Shown one piece after another: positions 1 to 8,350 of a stretch of 64,000 nucleotides of DNA. The notes below the pieces were generated by a model. The model did no database searches. It was given only the letters and a program-made list of their open reading frames with translations, and was not told the origin of the DNA. The DNA comes from Clostridiaceae bacterium (GTDB taxonomy: Bacteria; Bacillota; Clostridia; CAYPLH01; DUMO01): the NCBI GenBank assembly GCA_012839865.1, contig DUMO01000054.1, positions 1 through 64,000 of the forward strand. The letters are read 5' to 3'. The position numbers were made by a program, and so were the translations under genes. Every line of letters starts with the position of its first letter. Position 1 is the stretch's first letter.

Positions 1-283
1 ACAAAAACCCCATTTTACGATAATCTTATCACCGAAAATGGAGTTACTTTTTGAGTAATCAGCTCAAACCAAAACATATATGCTAATTTGGGTATAAATA
101 ACAGCACGACTAATGACAAGCAGAACGAATACAGCTAAGTAATCCAAATTCCGACAACACAACAAAGCCCGTACAATCGGACCATTAAATCAATTATCAG
201 TTAGTTTGAGATTACTTTAAAATCATCGCCGCGCCTCATTTCAATAATAATATATATTATTATTTCATATCTCTTCCTTTTTG
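1..283. other. left-edge non-coding stretch with AT palindrome
   Basis: I see no gene in these 283 bases. The only clear structure is a perfect 22-bp AT palindrome at 243-264, just past the hepT stop codon. It could act as a weak hairpin at the end of the hepT transcript, but it has no GC in the stem and no T-run, so this is a guess. Confidence 0.4.
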
Positions 284-646
284 TCAATTATTTAGAATAT
301 CAAGCTGCTTTATAACTTCGGAACAATAATCTTTCAGTTTCGGAATATCGCTTGTAATAGTTTCCCACAAAATCTCATCATCTATTTTGCCATAGTTATG
401 TGCAACCACATTGCGTAATGCCTTAATTTGTGTCCATGGTATTCCAGTATAGGTTTGTTTGAAATCATCGGTTAGACGTGTGGTTAATTCTCCAATTTGC
501 AGCACACAAAGAGCAGTAGCATTCTTATAAACTGAATCTCGTGAAAACACTGAATAATCTTCTCCAAAACGCTGGATTGTCGCTGAAATTTCGTCGCAAT
601 AAGAAATAATACGACGCAGTACATCGGCGTTTCGGTTAGCCCCCAT
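284..646 (-). CDS. hepT: HepT-like HEPN toxin (DUF86)
   Basis: Predicted HEPN-domain ribonuclease toxin of the MntA/HepT type-VII toxin-antitoxin family, about 120 aa. The HEPN active-site pattern Rx4HxY is present as RNVVAHNY in the C-terminal third. The open frame reaches back to 688, but I chose the ATG at 646 because AGGAGG lies nine bases before it and the protein then begins MGANRNADVL, as expected for the family. It overlaps the 3' end of the antitoxin gene by 11 bases, which suggests translational coupling. In known pairs MntA AMPylates the tyrosine of the HepT motif; that this pair works the same way is inference. Confidence 0.85.
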   Translation of the reverse strand: MGANRNADVLRRIISYCDEISATIQRFGEDYSVFSRDSVYKNATALCVLQIGELTTRLTDDFKQTYTGIPWTQIKALRNVVAHNYGKIDDEILWETITSDIPKLKDYCSEVIKQLDILNN

Positions 647-938
647 ATAAAAGGACCTCCTCCTTCTGTATTTTTCGAAGAAAGTCATCTTCCAAACTAC
701 CTGTTGTCAGAATATCAACTTTCATTTGCAAAGCATTTTCGATTTCCGTATACAGCCCGCATAGTGCGAACATCCCTTTAAGGTATCCTTTATCAATCCT
801 TAAATCAACATCACTGTCTTCGCTAACATCTCCACGAGCATAAGAGCCAAACAAATATACACGTTCTACACCGTATTTCCGTGCAATCGGTTCTATAATG
901 TCCTTTATTTCTTTTATAGTATACTTTTTCGCTGACAT
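636..938 (-). CDS. mntA: MntA-like nucleotidyltransferase antitoxin
   Basis: Minimal nucleotidyltransferase of 100 aa, the usual size for MNT antitoxins. It carries the signature GSYARG followed by SDVDL, the metal- and ATP-binding motif of the DNA polymerase beta-like superfamily. It lies immediately upstream of and overlaps the HEPN gene, the standard antitoxin-first order. Characterised MntA proteins neutralise HepT by adding AMP to a tyrosine. Nothing in the sequence suggests truncation. Confidence 0.87.
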   Translation of the reverse strand: MSAKKYTIKEIKDIIEPIARKYGVERVYLFGSYARGDVSEDSDVDLRIDKGYLKGMFALCGLYTEIENALQMKVDILTTGSLEDDFLRKIQKEEVLLYGG

Positions 939-984
939 AGCTCTTGTCTCCTTTGAACCTTGTAGTATCTATGCTACTTAATAT

Positions 985-993
985 ATTATATCA
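985..993 (-). promoter_or_regulatory. extended -10 promoter of mntA-hepT
   Basis: On the minus strand the sequence reads TGATATAAT, an extended -10 element (TGn-TATAAT), about 45 bases before the mntA start codon. No good -35 is visible, as is common with extended -10 promoters. Confidence 0.5.
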
Positions 994-1059
994 CAGCCTT
1001 TTACCAAAAATCCACTTGAATACCATGACAAAATTACCGAAAACACTTTAAGAAGTACT

Positions 1060-1794
1060 CTAAAGTATCCATTTCTTTTTTATATTCCTCTGGCATAAGT
1101 AAAATAATAATGCAGCAAAGGCCAACATGACAATGATGTTGAATATTATGTCAAATATAGAGTTCCCTGCAATTGTTGCATTAAGTATATCCGTCCCATA
1201 GGTTAGAGGCAGGCAAAATGATATTGGTTTTAATAATTGGGGCAAATTGTTGATTGGTATATACAGGCCGCACAAAAACAGCATCGGAAATCTGAAGAAG
1301 TTTGAAAAGGTTTGGGCTTCGAATACCTCCCTGGCGGATATAGCTATCAGCAAACCCAGCAAGGCAGAGGTAATTGCTATCAAAACAGCTGCAATAACTG
1401 CAATGCCCCAGTCAACTCCGCTTAAGTCCGTGAAGAATGATGCAAAAACAACCGGTACAAAGGCATTGAAGATTCCAAACAAAATCGCTCCCAGGATTTT
1501 GGCAAAGACTAATGTACTTATGCTGACAGGTGCCAATAATAATCTGTCAAATGAGCGGCCTCTCCTTTCAAATGTAATTGTAACTGCAAGCATTGATGTA
1601 GTCCCGAACAATACGCTCATGGCCATTAAACCCGGCAGCAGCCCTAAAATTCCTATGCTGCCCTGTGACCGGACAAGCTGCATCAAGGTCCAGGAAAGCG
1701 GGAAAATAATACCCCAACTTATGTTTGGCGGTTTTAGATAGTAATTTTTAATATCCTTTTTTAATATATTCCAAAATGCAATTGAAGCATGCAT
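1060..1794 (-). CDS. ABC-2 type exporter permease
   Basis: Integral membrane permease of about 244 aa with roughly six hydrophobic segments, in the ABC-2 (drug/daunorubicin exporter) style. The middle carries the family-typical ERRGRSFDRLLLAPVS stretch. Its start codon directly follows the stop of the ATPase gene, with AAGGTGG eight bases before it, so the two are co-translated subunits of one exporter. The substrate is unknown; the Cys-rich ArsR-like regulator at the head of the operon hints at metal or thiol stress. Confidence 0.85.
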   Translation of the reverse strand: MHASIAFWNILKKDIKNYYLKPPNISWGIIFPLSWTLMQLVRSQGSIGILGLLPGLMAMSVLFGTTSMLAVTITFERRGRSFDRLLLAPVSISTLVFAKILGAILFGIFNAFVPVVFASFFTDLSGVDWGIAVIAAVLIAITSALLGLLIAISAREVFEAQTFSNFFRFPMLFLCGLYIPINNLPQLLKPISFCLPLTYGTDILNATIAGNSIFDIIFNIIVMLAFAALLFYLCQRNIKKKWIL

Positions 1795-2760
1795 CTATTT
1801 TCCCACCTTTTCTTTTTCCTTTATCAGCTTTGAGGCTTTAATGCCTGTTACCTTAACAAATACGTCTTCCAGTGACGGTTTTATTTCCTTTGCTTCGTAA
1901 ACGGAAATCCCTTTGTTATCCAATAATTGAAGAATAGGGGACAGGGCAATACGTTCTTTGGATATAATCAGGCATGAATTTTCATCCGGAATTTCAATTC
2001 TGCAATTTGAGAAATTGTCTTCCAATTCTTTCTTTATGCCTTCTATGCCATTATCAAGCTGCAATTTGATTTTATGCTCATGATCCACGCTTTCCATCAA
2101 TTCAGTTACAGTGCCGATCTTTACAATCCTGCCGTTTACAATAAAAGCAATCCTGTCGCAGATTCGTTCAGCCTCCTCAATATAGTGGGTGGTGATAAAA
2201 ATGGTCTTGCCTTGCTTTTTCAAGTCCAATACAAGCTCCCTAATCTGCCTTGCACTTTCAATATCTATTCCTGTTGTCGGTTCATCTAAAAACAATATCT
2301 TTGGATTGTGTATAATTCCGGCGGCAATTGTAAGTTTGCGCTTCATTCCCTTTGAATAGGCTTTAAAAGGGCGTTTCCCGGTTTTGGTTAAATTGAACTG
2401 TTCCAACAATTCCAGTGCCTGTTTTTCACGTTCTTTTTTGCGCATTCCATATAATGAAGCACAAAAGCAGAGGTTGTCGAAGCCATCCATTTCATCATAT
2501 AAATTATTTTCATCAGGAATGACTCCTATGATTTTCTGGACTTTTTTAACATCCTTTATGGCATCAATTCTATCAATCGTTATCTGGCCGCCGGCAGGTC
2601 TGGATAATCCGGTCATCATATTGATTGTTGAAGTTTTTCCTGCCCCGTTTGGCCCCAGAAAGCCAAACACCTCGCCCTGCTTTATACTGAAGGAAACTTC
2701 ATTTACCGCCGGGAATTCACCATATAGCTTTTTAAGATTTGTGACATTGACAATTTCCAT
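1795..2760 (-). CDS. ABC-2 exporter ATP-binding protein
   Basis: Nucleotide-binding subunit of about 321 aa. Walker A is GPNGAGKT, the signature region is YSKGMKRK and Walker B is ILFLDEPTTGID, followed by the switch histidine in TTHYIEEAE. The open frame extends upstream to 2967, but that part overlaps the regulator gene in another frame and is not ABC-like. I therefore start at the ATG at 2760 (MEIVNVTNLKK). It overlaps the end of the arsR-like gene by 29 bases and abuts the permease gene, giving a three-gene operon. Confidence 0.87.
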   Translation of the reverse strand: MEIVNVTNLKKLYGEFPAVNEVSFSIKQGEVFGFLGPNGAGKTSTINMMTGLSRPAGGQITIDRIDAIKDVKKVQKIIGVIPDENNLYDEMDGFDNLCFCASLYGMRKKEREKQALELLEQFNLTKTGKRPFKAYSKGMKRKLTIAAGIIHNPKILFLDEPTTGIDIESARQIRELVLDLKKQGKTIFITTHYIEEAERICDRIAFIVNGRIVKIGTVTELMESVDHEHKIKLQLDNGIEGIKKELEDNFSNCRIEIPDENSCLIISKERIALSPILQLLDNKGISVYEAKEIKPSLEDVFVKVTGIKASKLIKEKEKVGK

Positions 2761-3166
2761 GACTGCCTGAACATCCTTCCTCTCTATTTTCGCCAGGGCA
2801 GAAGGGTTGGACCTTGTTAAAACACTGGGCATTACTTTGTGCGTGACACCTTCTCTTTTCAGAAGATTCACACTCTGTATTTTCATGATCACAAACTTCC
2901 CGCTCAATTGCAGCAAGTTCTTCAATTTTAGAAGAAATTGCCCGCAAAGTGCTCCGGTCAACATCATAATGCATGTAATATCCCTTCTTTACCCCTATAA
3001 GCAGGCCTGCTTCCTTTAGAACTCTTATGTGTTGCGATACAGCCGATTCTGACAAGTCTAGTTTTCTGGACAATGCTCTGACGCAATAGTTTTGCTGCAA
3101 AAGCAATGTTACCATTTTCAGTCGCGTATCATCAGCTATGGCTTTAAGTGCCTTTGATATCTCCAT
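2732..3166 (-). CDS. ArsR/SmtB-family repressor with Cys-rich tail
   Basis: Winged-helix regulator of 144 aa. Residues 1-90 match the ArsR/SmtB fold, with the recognition helix around SESAVSQHIRVLKEAG. The last 53 residues are an unusual tail with eight cysteines (92, 99, 107, 115, 123, 132, 139, 141) spaced roughly every eight residues, plus several histidines. Such a tail could bind metal; that is inference. Start supported by a G-rich ribosome site (GGGGGGA) five bases before the ATG. It leads the ABC-2 exporter operon, which it probably autoregulates through the dyad upstream. Confidence 0.82.
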   Translation of the reverse strand: MEISKALKAIADDTRLKMVTLLLQQNYCVRALSRKLDLSESAVSQHIRVLKEAGLLIGVKKGYYMHYDVDRSTLRAISSKIEELAAIEREVCDHENTECESSEKRRCHAQSNAQCFNKVQPFCPGENREEGCSGSHGNCQCHKS

Positions 3167-3201
3167 AAATATCCCCCCTCAAATCATCTAATTTAGTAGT
3201 T

Positions 3202-3250
3202 ACTTAATCAGATGATATATTTATTTTTTGATTAAGTCAATACTTAATTA
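3202..3250. promoter_or_regulatory. putative ArsR-type operator
   Basis: Perfect 9-bp inverted repeat ACTTAATCA (3202-3210) and TGATTAAGT (3229-3237), with a third half-site-like ACTTAATTA at 3242-3250. It lies 35-85 bp upstream of the regulator start. Spaced AT-rich dyads of this kind are typical ArsR-family operators; binding by this regulator is inferred from position. Confidence 0.6.
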
Positions 3251-3425
3251 AAAAATAATTCTTATAGGAATTTCAGTACACGTAACTTTAAAAATATTAT
3301 AAATACTTGACGGGTGGATAAGAAGAGCTTAAAGTTGATTCGTATCCGGAGAATTATCACTTATCCAAAAAAGTATCATAATTAAAGGAAAGGATCATCA
3401 TATAAACCGGTTTTATTCCCGACAC

Positions 3426-4616
3426 CTATTCACATGCCTTAAAATTATATACCGGCTTTATAATATCGACAATTTCAACGGTGTCTTGTATGTTGTTGAT
3501 GATTTCATCCATGGGCTTGTAGGCCAGGGCACATTCGTCGAGGGTGGACCTGTTAACGGTGGTGGTATATATTCCTTCCATAGTTTTTTGAAACTCTTCC
3601 AGGCTGATGGTTTCCCTGGCCTTTCTCCTGCTCATGAGCCTTCCGGCACCGTGGGGTGCAGAGTAGTTCCAGTCTTTGTTGCCTTTACCGATGCAAATAA
3701 GACTTCCGTCCCTCATGCTTATGGGGATTAACACCTTTTCGCCCTCTCTGGCGGAAATGGCGCCTTTTCGTAAAATCATGCAGTCTAAGTCAATATAGTT
3801 ATGTATAGTCGTGAAATGCTCCTTTATTTCAAGCCCCATTCTGGTTATAATCTCATCAACAATAGCTTTGCGGTTGTACACGGCATACTGCTGGACTATT
3901 TTCATGTCGTGAAGGTAGTTGTAATAGCTTTCTCCCTTAAGGTAGGCTAATTGCTTGCTGATTTTGACGGGATGGATTTTTTCAATTTCCTCCTGTATTT
4001 CATTTTCACGTCCTTCCGCTTTCAGCTTTTTGATTATTTCATTCCTTTGCCTGTTTATATCGGTAAGCTCCTTGTAAGCCAAATCCTGATAATATTCTGC
4101 AACCTGTTTTCCCAGGTGCCTGCTTCCGGAGTGGACAACCAGGTACAATGTCCCGTCGCTGTCCCTGTTCACTTCTATAAAGTGGTTTCCGCCACCCAGG
4201 GTACCAACGCTTAATCTTGCCCTTTTAAGGTCAACGTGATTTCTGCAAATTAGGTTGTCAATATCAACGTTTTCAGTATAAGGATGCTTCTTTCTCCTGA
4301 TGTCAAAGCCTGAAGGGATATGGTCATAGATAATCCTGTCCAGTTTTCCAAAATCAATATCCTTCTGCGAAAGTTTAATGGTTTCCATGCCACAGCCTAT
4401 ATCCACGCCAACCAGATTGGGCACAATTTTATCAGATACCGTCATGGTGGTGCCAATGGTACACCCTGCGCCGGCATGGGTATCAGGCATAATCCTGATA
4501 ATACTGTCCTTTACGAACTCCTGATTGCACAATTCCATGATTTGGGCCAATGCTTCACTTTCTGCATTATCTGTAAATACCTTTGCGGTATTATACTTTC
4601 CTGCAACCTCAATCAT
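3426..4616 (-). CDS. rtcB: RNA-splicing ligase RtcB
   Basis: RtcB ligase of 396 aa joins RNA 2',3'-cyclic-phosphate or 3'-phosphate ends to 5'-OH ends using GTP and Mn2+. Visible motifs in order: DTHAGAGCTIG (45-55), VGVDIGCGM with the metal-binding Cys (69-77), GTLGGGNHFIEV (138-149), HSGSRHLG (162-169), and PHGAGR near 321-326, whose histidine is guanylylated in the family. Start ATG follows AAGGGTG. No archease or RtcA gene is adjacent, so it stands alone here; it probably serves RNA repair. Confidence 0.93.
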   Translation of the reverse strand: MIEVAGKYNTAKVFTDNAESEALAQIMELCNQEFVKDSIIRIMPDTHAGAGCTIGTTMTVSDKIVPNLVGVDIGCGMETIKLSQKDIDFGKLDRIIYDHIPSGFDIRRKKHPYTENVDIDNLICRNHVDLKRARLSVGTLGGGNHFIEVNRDSDGTLYLVVHSGSRHLGKQVAEYYQDLAYKELTDINRQRNEIIKKLKAEGRENEIQEEIEKIHPVKISKQLAYLKGESYYNYLHDMKIVQQYAVYNRKAIVDEIITRMGLEIKEHFTTIHNYIDLDCMILRKGAISAREGEKVLIPISMRDGSLICIGKGNKDWNYSAPHGAGRLMSRRKARETISLEEFQKTMEGIYTTTVNRSTLDECALAYKPMDEIINNIQDTVEIVDIIKPVYNFKACE

Positions 4617-4630
4617 GATTTCACCCTTTT

Positions 4631-5227
4631 TTACTTATCAACTTTCGGAAGCTTTTTCTTGAGTTCTTTAATCTTTACTCCAAGTTCAAAGTCGAAATGA
4701 CCTGCAAGGTAACCCAGCATCGCCGCAACCGGGACTGAAATGCCCGCCAGAATATATCCTGCCGCACCGTTGCCCGCCAAAGGTATAAAGAAGTATACCG
4801 GGCCTAAGACTCCTTTTATTATTGTTGGCTTCAGAATTTCATAAAATTCTCCAAGAGTGATTAATGAAGTGATAAGTATTACAACTCCGATCGGTAATAT
4901 ACCTATAGAACCAAGTATTATTCCTTTAAAAGGGTAGGGATGCATTCCGGTGTATTGCGGCCGTTTTTCCTTATGGGCAAGGGCTTTCATATCGACATAT
5001 ATCAGCAGGGACATCAGAAAAAAAATGAATAATGAAAAAAGAGGAAGCCACTTTGTAAAGCCTTCACCGGTTAAGCTGATGAAAGGATACAGAAAAATAA
5101 GGAACAACAATAGTGATACTAAATAATCAGTGAAAACTTTTAAACCGCCTTTTATATGATTAAGCAAGAAATCCACCCCTTTTAAAGCATGGAGCACAGA
5201 AGAGATACAATAAGGCACCCATGCCAT
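4631..5227 (-). CDS. hypothetical multi-spanning membrane protein
   Basis: Protein of up to 198 aa with about four strongly hydrophobic segments and a basic, lysine-rich C-terminus (KIKELKKKLPKVDK). I recognise no family. The ATG at 5227 has no clear ribosome site. An alternative TTG at the LLNHIKGG segment follows GGGGTGG closely and would remove about 20 residues, so the start is uncertain. It sits 14 bases upstream of rtcB on the same strand and may be co-transcribed. Confidence 0.6.
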   Translation of the reverse strand: MAWVPYCISSVLHALKGVDFLLNHIKGGLKVFTDYLVSLLLFLIFLYPFISLTGEGFTKWLPLFSLFIFFLMSLLIYVDMKALAHKEKRPQYTGMHPYPFKGIILGSIGILPIGVVILITSLITLGEFYEILKPTIIKGVLGPVYFFIPLAGNGAAGYILAGISVPVAAMLGYLAGHFDFELGVKIKELKKKLPKVDK

Positions 5228-5614
5228 AATTATTAAAATTTATGCTGTCTCTTACGAACCTGCCTTACTCCTTATTGTATTATACTATAACTGGAACTTT
5301 TTGAAAAGGCAGTCTAAGCAAAGACTGTAAACAGCTGTATCGGAATGTTGCCGTCCAAAGGTTCCCGGCCAGTCATAGGATACACTATAAGTATACAAAG
5401 CAGCGGTTCAATGAAAAAACAAGTGCTGGTGCAGGGGTAGATGATAGAATAAGGCTCCTGTTCCCATATAATAAAAAAGTCAGCTCTAATATAGCCATTT
5501 AAGGCGAATAGAGCTGATTGCACATGAAAAAAGCATTTATATATATATAATAATATATTTTAGAGTTGATTGCACCTGAAATTATAAGTTTTTAAAAAAA
5601 CCAATATTATAAAT
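5228..5614. other. intergenic region 3' of argB
   Basis: No credible gene. It contains the argB terminator hairpin and a direct repeat: gagctgattgcacatgaaa at 5511-5529 is repeated with two changes at 5563-5581. A 69-codon open frame on the minus strand here lacks a ribosome site and crosses the terminator, so I left it out. Confidence 0.5.
5475..5518 (-). terminator. Rho-independent terminator after argB
   Basis: Minus-strand hairpin with perfect 9-bp arms TCAGCTCTA and TAGAGCTGA (5510-5518 and 5480-5488), an inner GCC/GGC pairing, and a following CTTTTTT tract. It lies about 100 bases past the argB stop. Confidence 0.7.
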
Positions 5615-6529
5615 TTATAATTCCTCCGTGCGGTGATAGGGAACCCGCGCTTTTGCAATCATGGTTCCAATTCCCTTATTGGTGAATATCTCCAATAGTA
5701 TGCAATGAGGTATGCGCCCGTCTAAAATGTGAGTCCTGTTTACTCCTTTTTCGAGGGCTTCAATGCAACCCTTTACTTTCGGTATCATACCGCCGCCTAT
5801 TACTTTCTTCTCAATAAGTTCATAAACTTCGGCAATGGTAAGGACAGAATAGATTTCATTGCTGTCCTTTGACTTTTTAATACCTTCAACATCGGTAAGC
5901 AGCATTAGTTTTTCTGCTTTAAGAGCTGCAGCAATTTCTCCGGCAACGGTATCAGCGTTGATATTGTAACTTTGTCCGTCCTTCCCAACGCCAACCGGTG
6001 CAATGACTGGAATATATTCATCTTTTGCTATGATATCAATTACTTTTGCATTGATATTTGTAATTTTACCCACATAGCCCAGGTCGCACTTCTTGCCGTC
6101 AATTTCCGTTGTATACTGCTCGCATTCAATCAGATTGCCGTCCAGACCGGAAAGGCCTATGGCTTTCCCGCCTTTTAGGTTCAGCATGGACACGATTTCT
6201 TTGTTGGTCTTGCCAACCAGTACCATCTGCACAACTCTCATCGTTTCTTCGTCGGTGACCCTCAGCCCGTTAATAAACTGGCTTGTTACGTTGAACTTTG
6301 AAAGGGCATGGTTGATATCCGGACCGCCGCCATGTACTACAACGGGGTTCATGCCTATGTATTTCAAAAGAGTGATATCTTCCATGACCGAATGCTTCAA
6401 TTCATCGTTAATCATGGCGTTTCCACCGTATTTTATAACTACTGTTTTTCCATACAGTCTTTGGATATATGGCAGTGCTTCTATCAGTATGCCTGCTTTT
6501 TTAATTATTGATTGCATTTGATCCGACAT
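5615..6529 (-). CDS. argB: acetylglutamate kinase
   Basis: Phosphorylates N-acetyl-L-glutamate with ATP, the second step of arginine synthesis. Amino acid kinase fold with [10 protein letters not shown] (the P-loop-like start), VVHGGGPDI, and the C-terminal [15 protein letters not shown] segment. The frame is open to 6580, but GGAAGG five bases before the ATG at 6529 ([11 protein letters not shown]) fixes the start and gives 304 aa, close to the usual length. It is downstream of argC on the same strand across a 224-base gap that holds four hairpin-like units. Confidence 0.94.
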   Translation of the reverse strand: MSDQMQSIIKKAGILIEALPYIQRLYGKTVVIKYGGNAMINDELKHSVMEDITLLKYIGMNPVVVHGGGPDINHALSKFNVTSQFINGLRVTDEETMRVVQMVLVGKTNKEIVSMLNLKGGKAIGLSGLDGNLIECEQYTTEIDGKKCDLGYVGKITNINAKVIDIIAKDEYIPVIAPVGVGKDGQSYNINADTVAGEIAAALKAEKLMLLTDVEGIKKSKDSNEIYSVLTIAEVYELIEKKVIGGGMIPKVKGCIEALEKGVNRTHILDGRIPHCILLEIFTNKGIGTMIAKARVPYHRTEEL

Positions 6530-6571
6530 AAAAACCTTCCTTTTTTTAATTTTTATATCAATAGAATTATC

Positions 6572-6773
6572 ATCCGGCAATAATCAAATATATAAACCGG
6601 TTGAAGCTTGACTCCTGTTTTTTAACTGTCTCCAACCAGGCACAAACTTAATGCATATTCCTGATTAATTTTCGTTTGAAAGCTTCCACCCAGGCAAAAA
6701 CCAGTTATATTATCCGGGTGAATTTTGCTTAACAGATCCCATCCAGGAATAAATCAAATATATAATCCTGGTG
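6572..6773 (-). repeat. four tandem degenerate hairpin units between argC and argB
   Basis: Four imperfect units start near 6572, 6635, 6687 and 6740, spaced about 52-63 bases. Each has a short GC stem around an AT-rich loop of roughly 20 bases: CCGG/CCGG, CAGG/CCTG, CACCC/GGGTG and CCAGG/CCTGG. The loops of the first and last share ATCAAATATATAA. The unit nearest argC overlaps its stop codon. Function unknown; they could govern processing or read-through in the argC-argB transcript. Confidence 0.55.
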
Positions 6774-7791
6774 ATGCAAGCCCTGTACTCTCCGGCAACC
6801 CTGCAAGTATGTTCAAAACCTGAACAGCCTGACCTGCAGCACCTTTGCCCAGATTATCAATAGCCGACAAAATAATGACTTTGTTCAGCCTCTTATCCAC
6901 CACAAGACCGATATCAATGAAATTTGAGCCTGCTACAAACTTGACTTCCGGCAGTTTGCCTTCGTCCAGTATTCGTACAAAAAACTCATTCTTGTAGTAG
7001 TCCTTGTAAAGGCCAATTAATTCCGATGCAGCAAAATCATTCTTCAAATCTGCATATATTGTACACAGCATTCCTCTTTTCAAGGGAGCAAGATGAGGTG
7101 TGAACGAAACAACAACCTCTTCATTTACAAGCATGCTTATTTCCTGCTCTATTTCAGAGGTATGCCGGTGGGTTGCCACACCATAAGCTTTGAAGTTTTC
7201 GTCCAATTCACAAAACTGGTATGGCAAGTCGGTTTTTCTGCCGGCTCCGGACACTCCTGACACAGCATCAATGACAATGCCCTTTGTAGAAATCATTTTC
7301 TGTGAAATCAGAGGAGCAAGGGCAAGAATCGAGCATGTAGGATAGCATCCCGGGTTTGCAACAAGGGTGGCATTTGAAATTTCTTTTCTATGGATTTCCG
7401 GCAGCCCGTATACAGCCTTTTCATTCAGGTCCGGCAAAACATGCTTTGTTTTATACCATTCTTCATATACTTCAACTTTCTTATATCTGAATAAACCGCT
7501 ATGGTCTATAACTCTTTTTCCCTGACCAATAAGAGCAGGAATTATATCCTTTGAAACATCATCCGCCAAAGCTGTTACGTAAAAATCTGCTTCGGGAATG
7601 TTGCCGGCATCGAACTCTTCACATTTAATATCGGTCAGACCTCTGAAATTGGGGTATACATCGGATAAATATTTCCCGACAAAACTGTGGCTTCCTGCAA
7701 AAGTGAGCTTAAAATCAGGATGGCCCTGCAATAATCTTACAATTTCAATTCCTACATAACCTGTAGCTCCAAGTACAGCTACACTGAACAT
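6754..7791 (-). CDS. argC: N-acetyl-gamma-glutamyl-phosphate reductase
   Basis: Reduces N-acetylglutamyl phosphate to the semialdehyde with NADPH, step three of arginine synthesis. The N-terminal Rossmann motif GATGYVG, the catalytic cysteine motif NPGCYPT (near residue 148) and the C-terminal NLGKGAAGQAVQ segment are all present. Length 345 aa is normal. AAAGGAG precedes the ATG by about ten bases. It is first in the argC-argB unit and is read from a promoter near 8050 carrying ARG-box-like sites. Confidence 0.95.
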   Translation of the reverse strand: MFSVAVLGATGYVGIEIVRLLQGHPDFKLTFAGSHSFVGKYLSDVYPNFRGLTDIKCEEFDAGNIPEADFYVTALADDVSKDIIPALIGQGKRVIDHSGLFRYKKVEVYEEWYKTKHVLPDLNEKAVYGLPEIHRKEISNATLVANPGCYPTCSILALAPLISQKMISTKGIVIDAVSGVSGAGRKTDLPYQFCELDENFKAYGVATHRHTSEIEQEISMLVNEEVVVSFTPHLAPLKRGMLCTIYADLKNDFAASELIGLYKDYYKNEFFVRILDEGKLPEVKFVAGSNFIDIGLVVDKRLNKVIILSAIDNLGKGAAGQAVQVLNILAGLPESTGLASPGLYI

Positions 7792-8027
7792 GTAAACTCA
7801 TCTCCTTTGGTTTTTTCAGCATATTATTGCAACACCGAATGCTGCTATTATAAAATCCGGCATATTGTTTTGCTTGCTATAACTTTGCCAGTCTTTACAA
7901 ATTCCATCATTACCAAAGCAGGTTATATAAAGCATTGTTTGCTATAACTTTGCACCGCTATCATTTGCTCAGGCAGTTTACATAACGCTGCCTGGCAAAG
8001 ATCCCTGCTTACTATAAACTGTTTGAT
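7792..8027 (-). other. argC 5' leader with repeated stem-loops
   Basis: The predicted argC leader of about 235 nt is rich in internal repeats. The minus-strand phrase GCAAAGTTATAGCAA occurs twice (around 7871-7887 and 7930-7946), and CAGGCAG pairs with CTGCCTG around 7970-7996. The style resembles the hairpins between argC and argB. No known riboswitch was recognised. Confidence 0.45.
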
Positions 8028-8061
8028 TTAATAATTATACATTTTGATGCATAAAGATTCA
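8028..8061 (-). promoter_or_regulatory. tandem ARG-box-like operators of argC
   Basis: Two sites resemble the ArgR/AhrC consensus TGAATnnnnATTCA. On the minus strand TGAATCTTTATGCA occupies 8061-8048 and TGTATAATTATTAA occupies 8041-8028. They overlap the -35 and -10 elements of the argC promoter, the arrangement expected for arginine-dependent repression. The match is by eye. Confidence 0.6.
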
Positions 8062-8062
8062 A
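8034..8062 (-). promoter_or_regulatory. argC promoter
   Basis: Minus-strand TTGAAT (8062-8057), 17-bp spacer, TATAAT (8039-8034). This is a near-consensus vegetative promoter, about 240 bases upstream of argC and divergent from the ugpC promoter. Confidence 0.7.
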
Positions 8063-8105
8063 TATGTTTTTGGGAATTTAGATATTTTCATTTATATACT
8101 TAAAG

Positions 8106-8114
8106 TGGTATAAT
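8106..8114 (+). promoter_or_regulatory. extended -10 promoter of the sugar ATPase gene
   Basis: TGGTATAAT, an extended -10 element with no convincing -35. It would give a 5' leader of about 230 nt before the start at 8351. The leader contains CCTGAGGCAGGA and a G-rich stretch around 8200-8216 but matches no riboswitch I know. Confidence 0.5.
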
Positions 8115-8350
8115 ATAAGTCCAGGCATATTATGCTCAACCTATAATGTAAAACCATATATGGCTTTATTGCATGTTTTTCCTGAGGCAGGAGACACCAC
8201 AGGGGAATGCGGGGGCTAGAAATAATGTTTATGCAAAGTTACTAAATAGAAAATTTTAATTTTGTATAAAAGTATACTAGCTCATTAAATGTCTCAAGTG
8301 ATATAGTTATATAGAGGTTTTACGTATAGAATATTTTAGGAGGGGAAAAA

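Noticed and set aside
2074-2770. Open frames antisense to the ABC ATPase
   Set aside because: Shadows of the ATPase gene in other frames.
5314-5523. 69-codon minus-strand open frame after argB
   Set aside because: No ribosome site and it runs through the argB terminator hairpin.
8120-8350. Riboswitch in the sugar-ATPase leader
   Set aside because: Long leader, but I found no conserved core of c-di-GMP, c-di-AMP, glycine, SAM or other classes.
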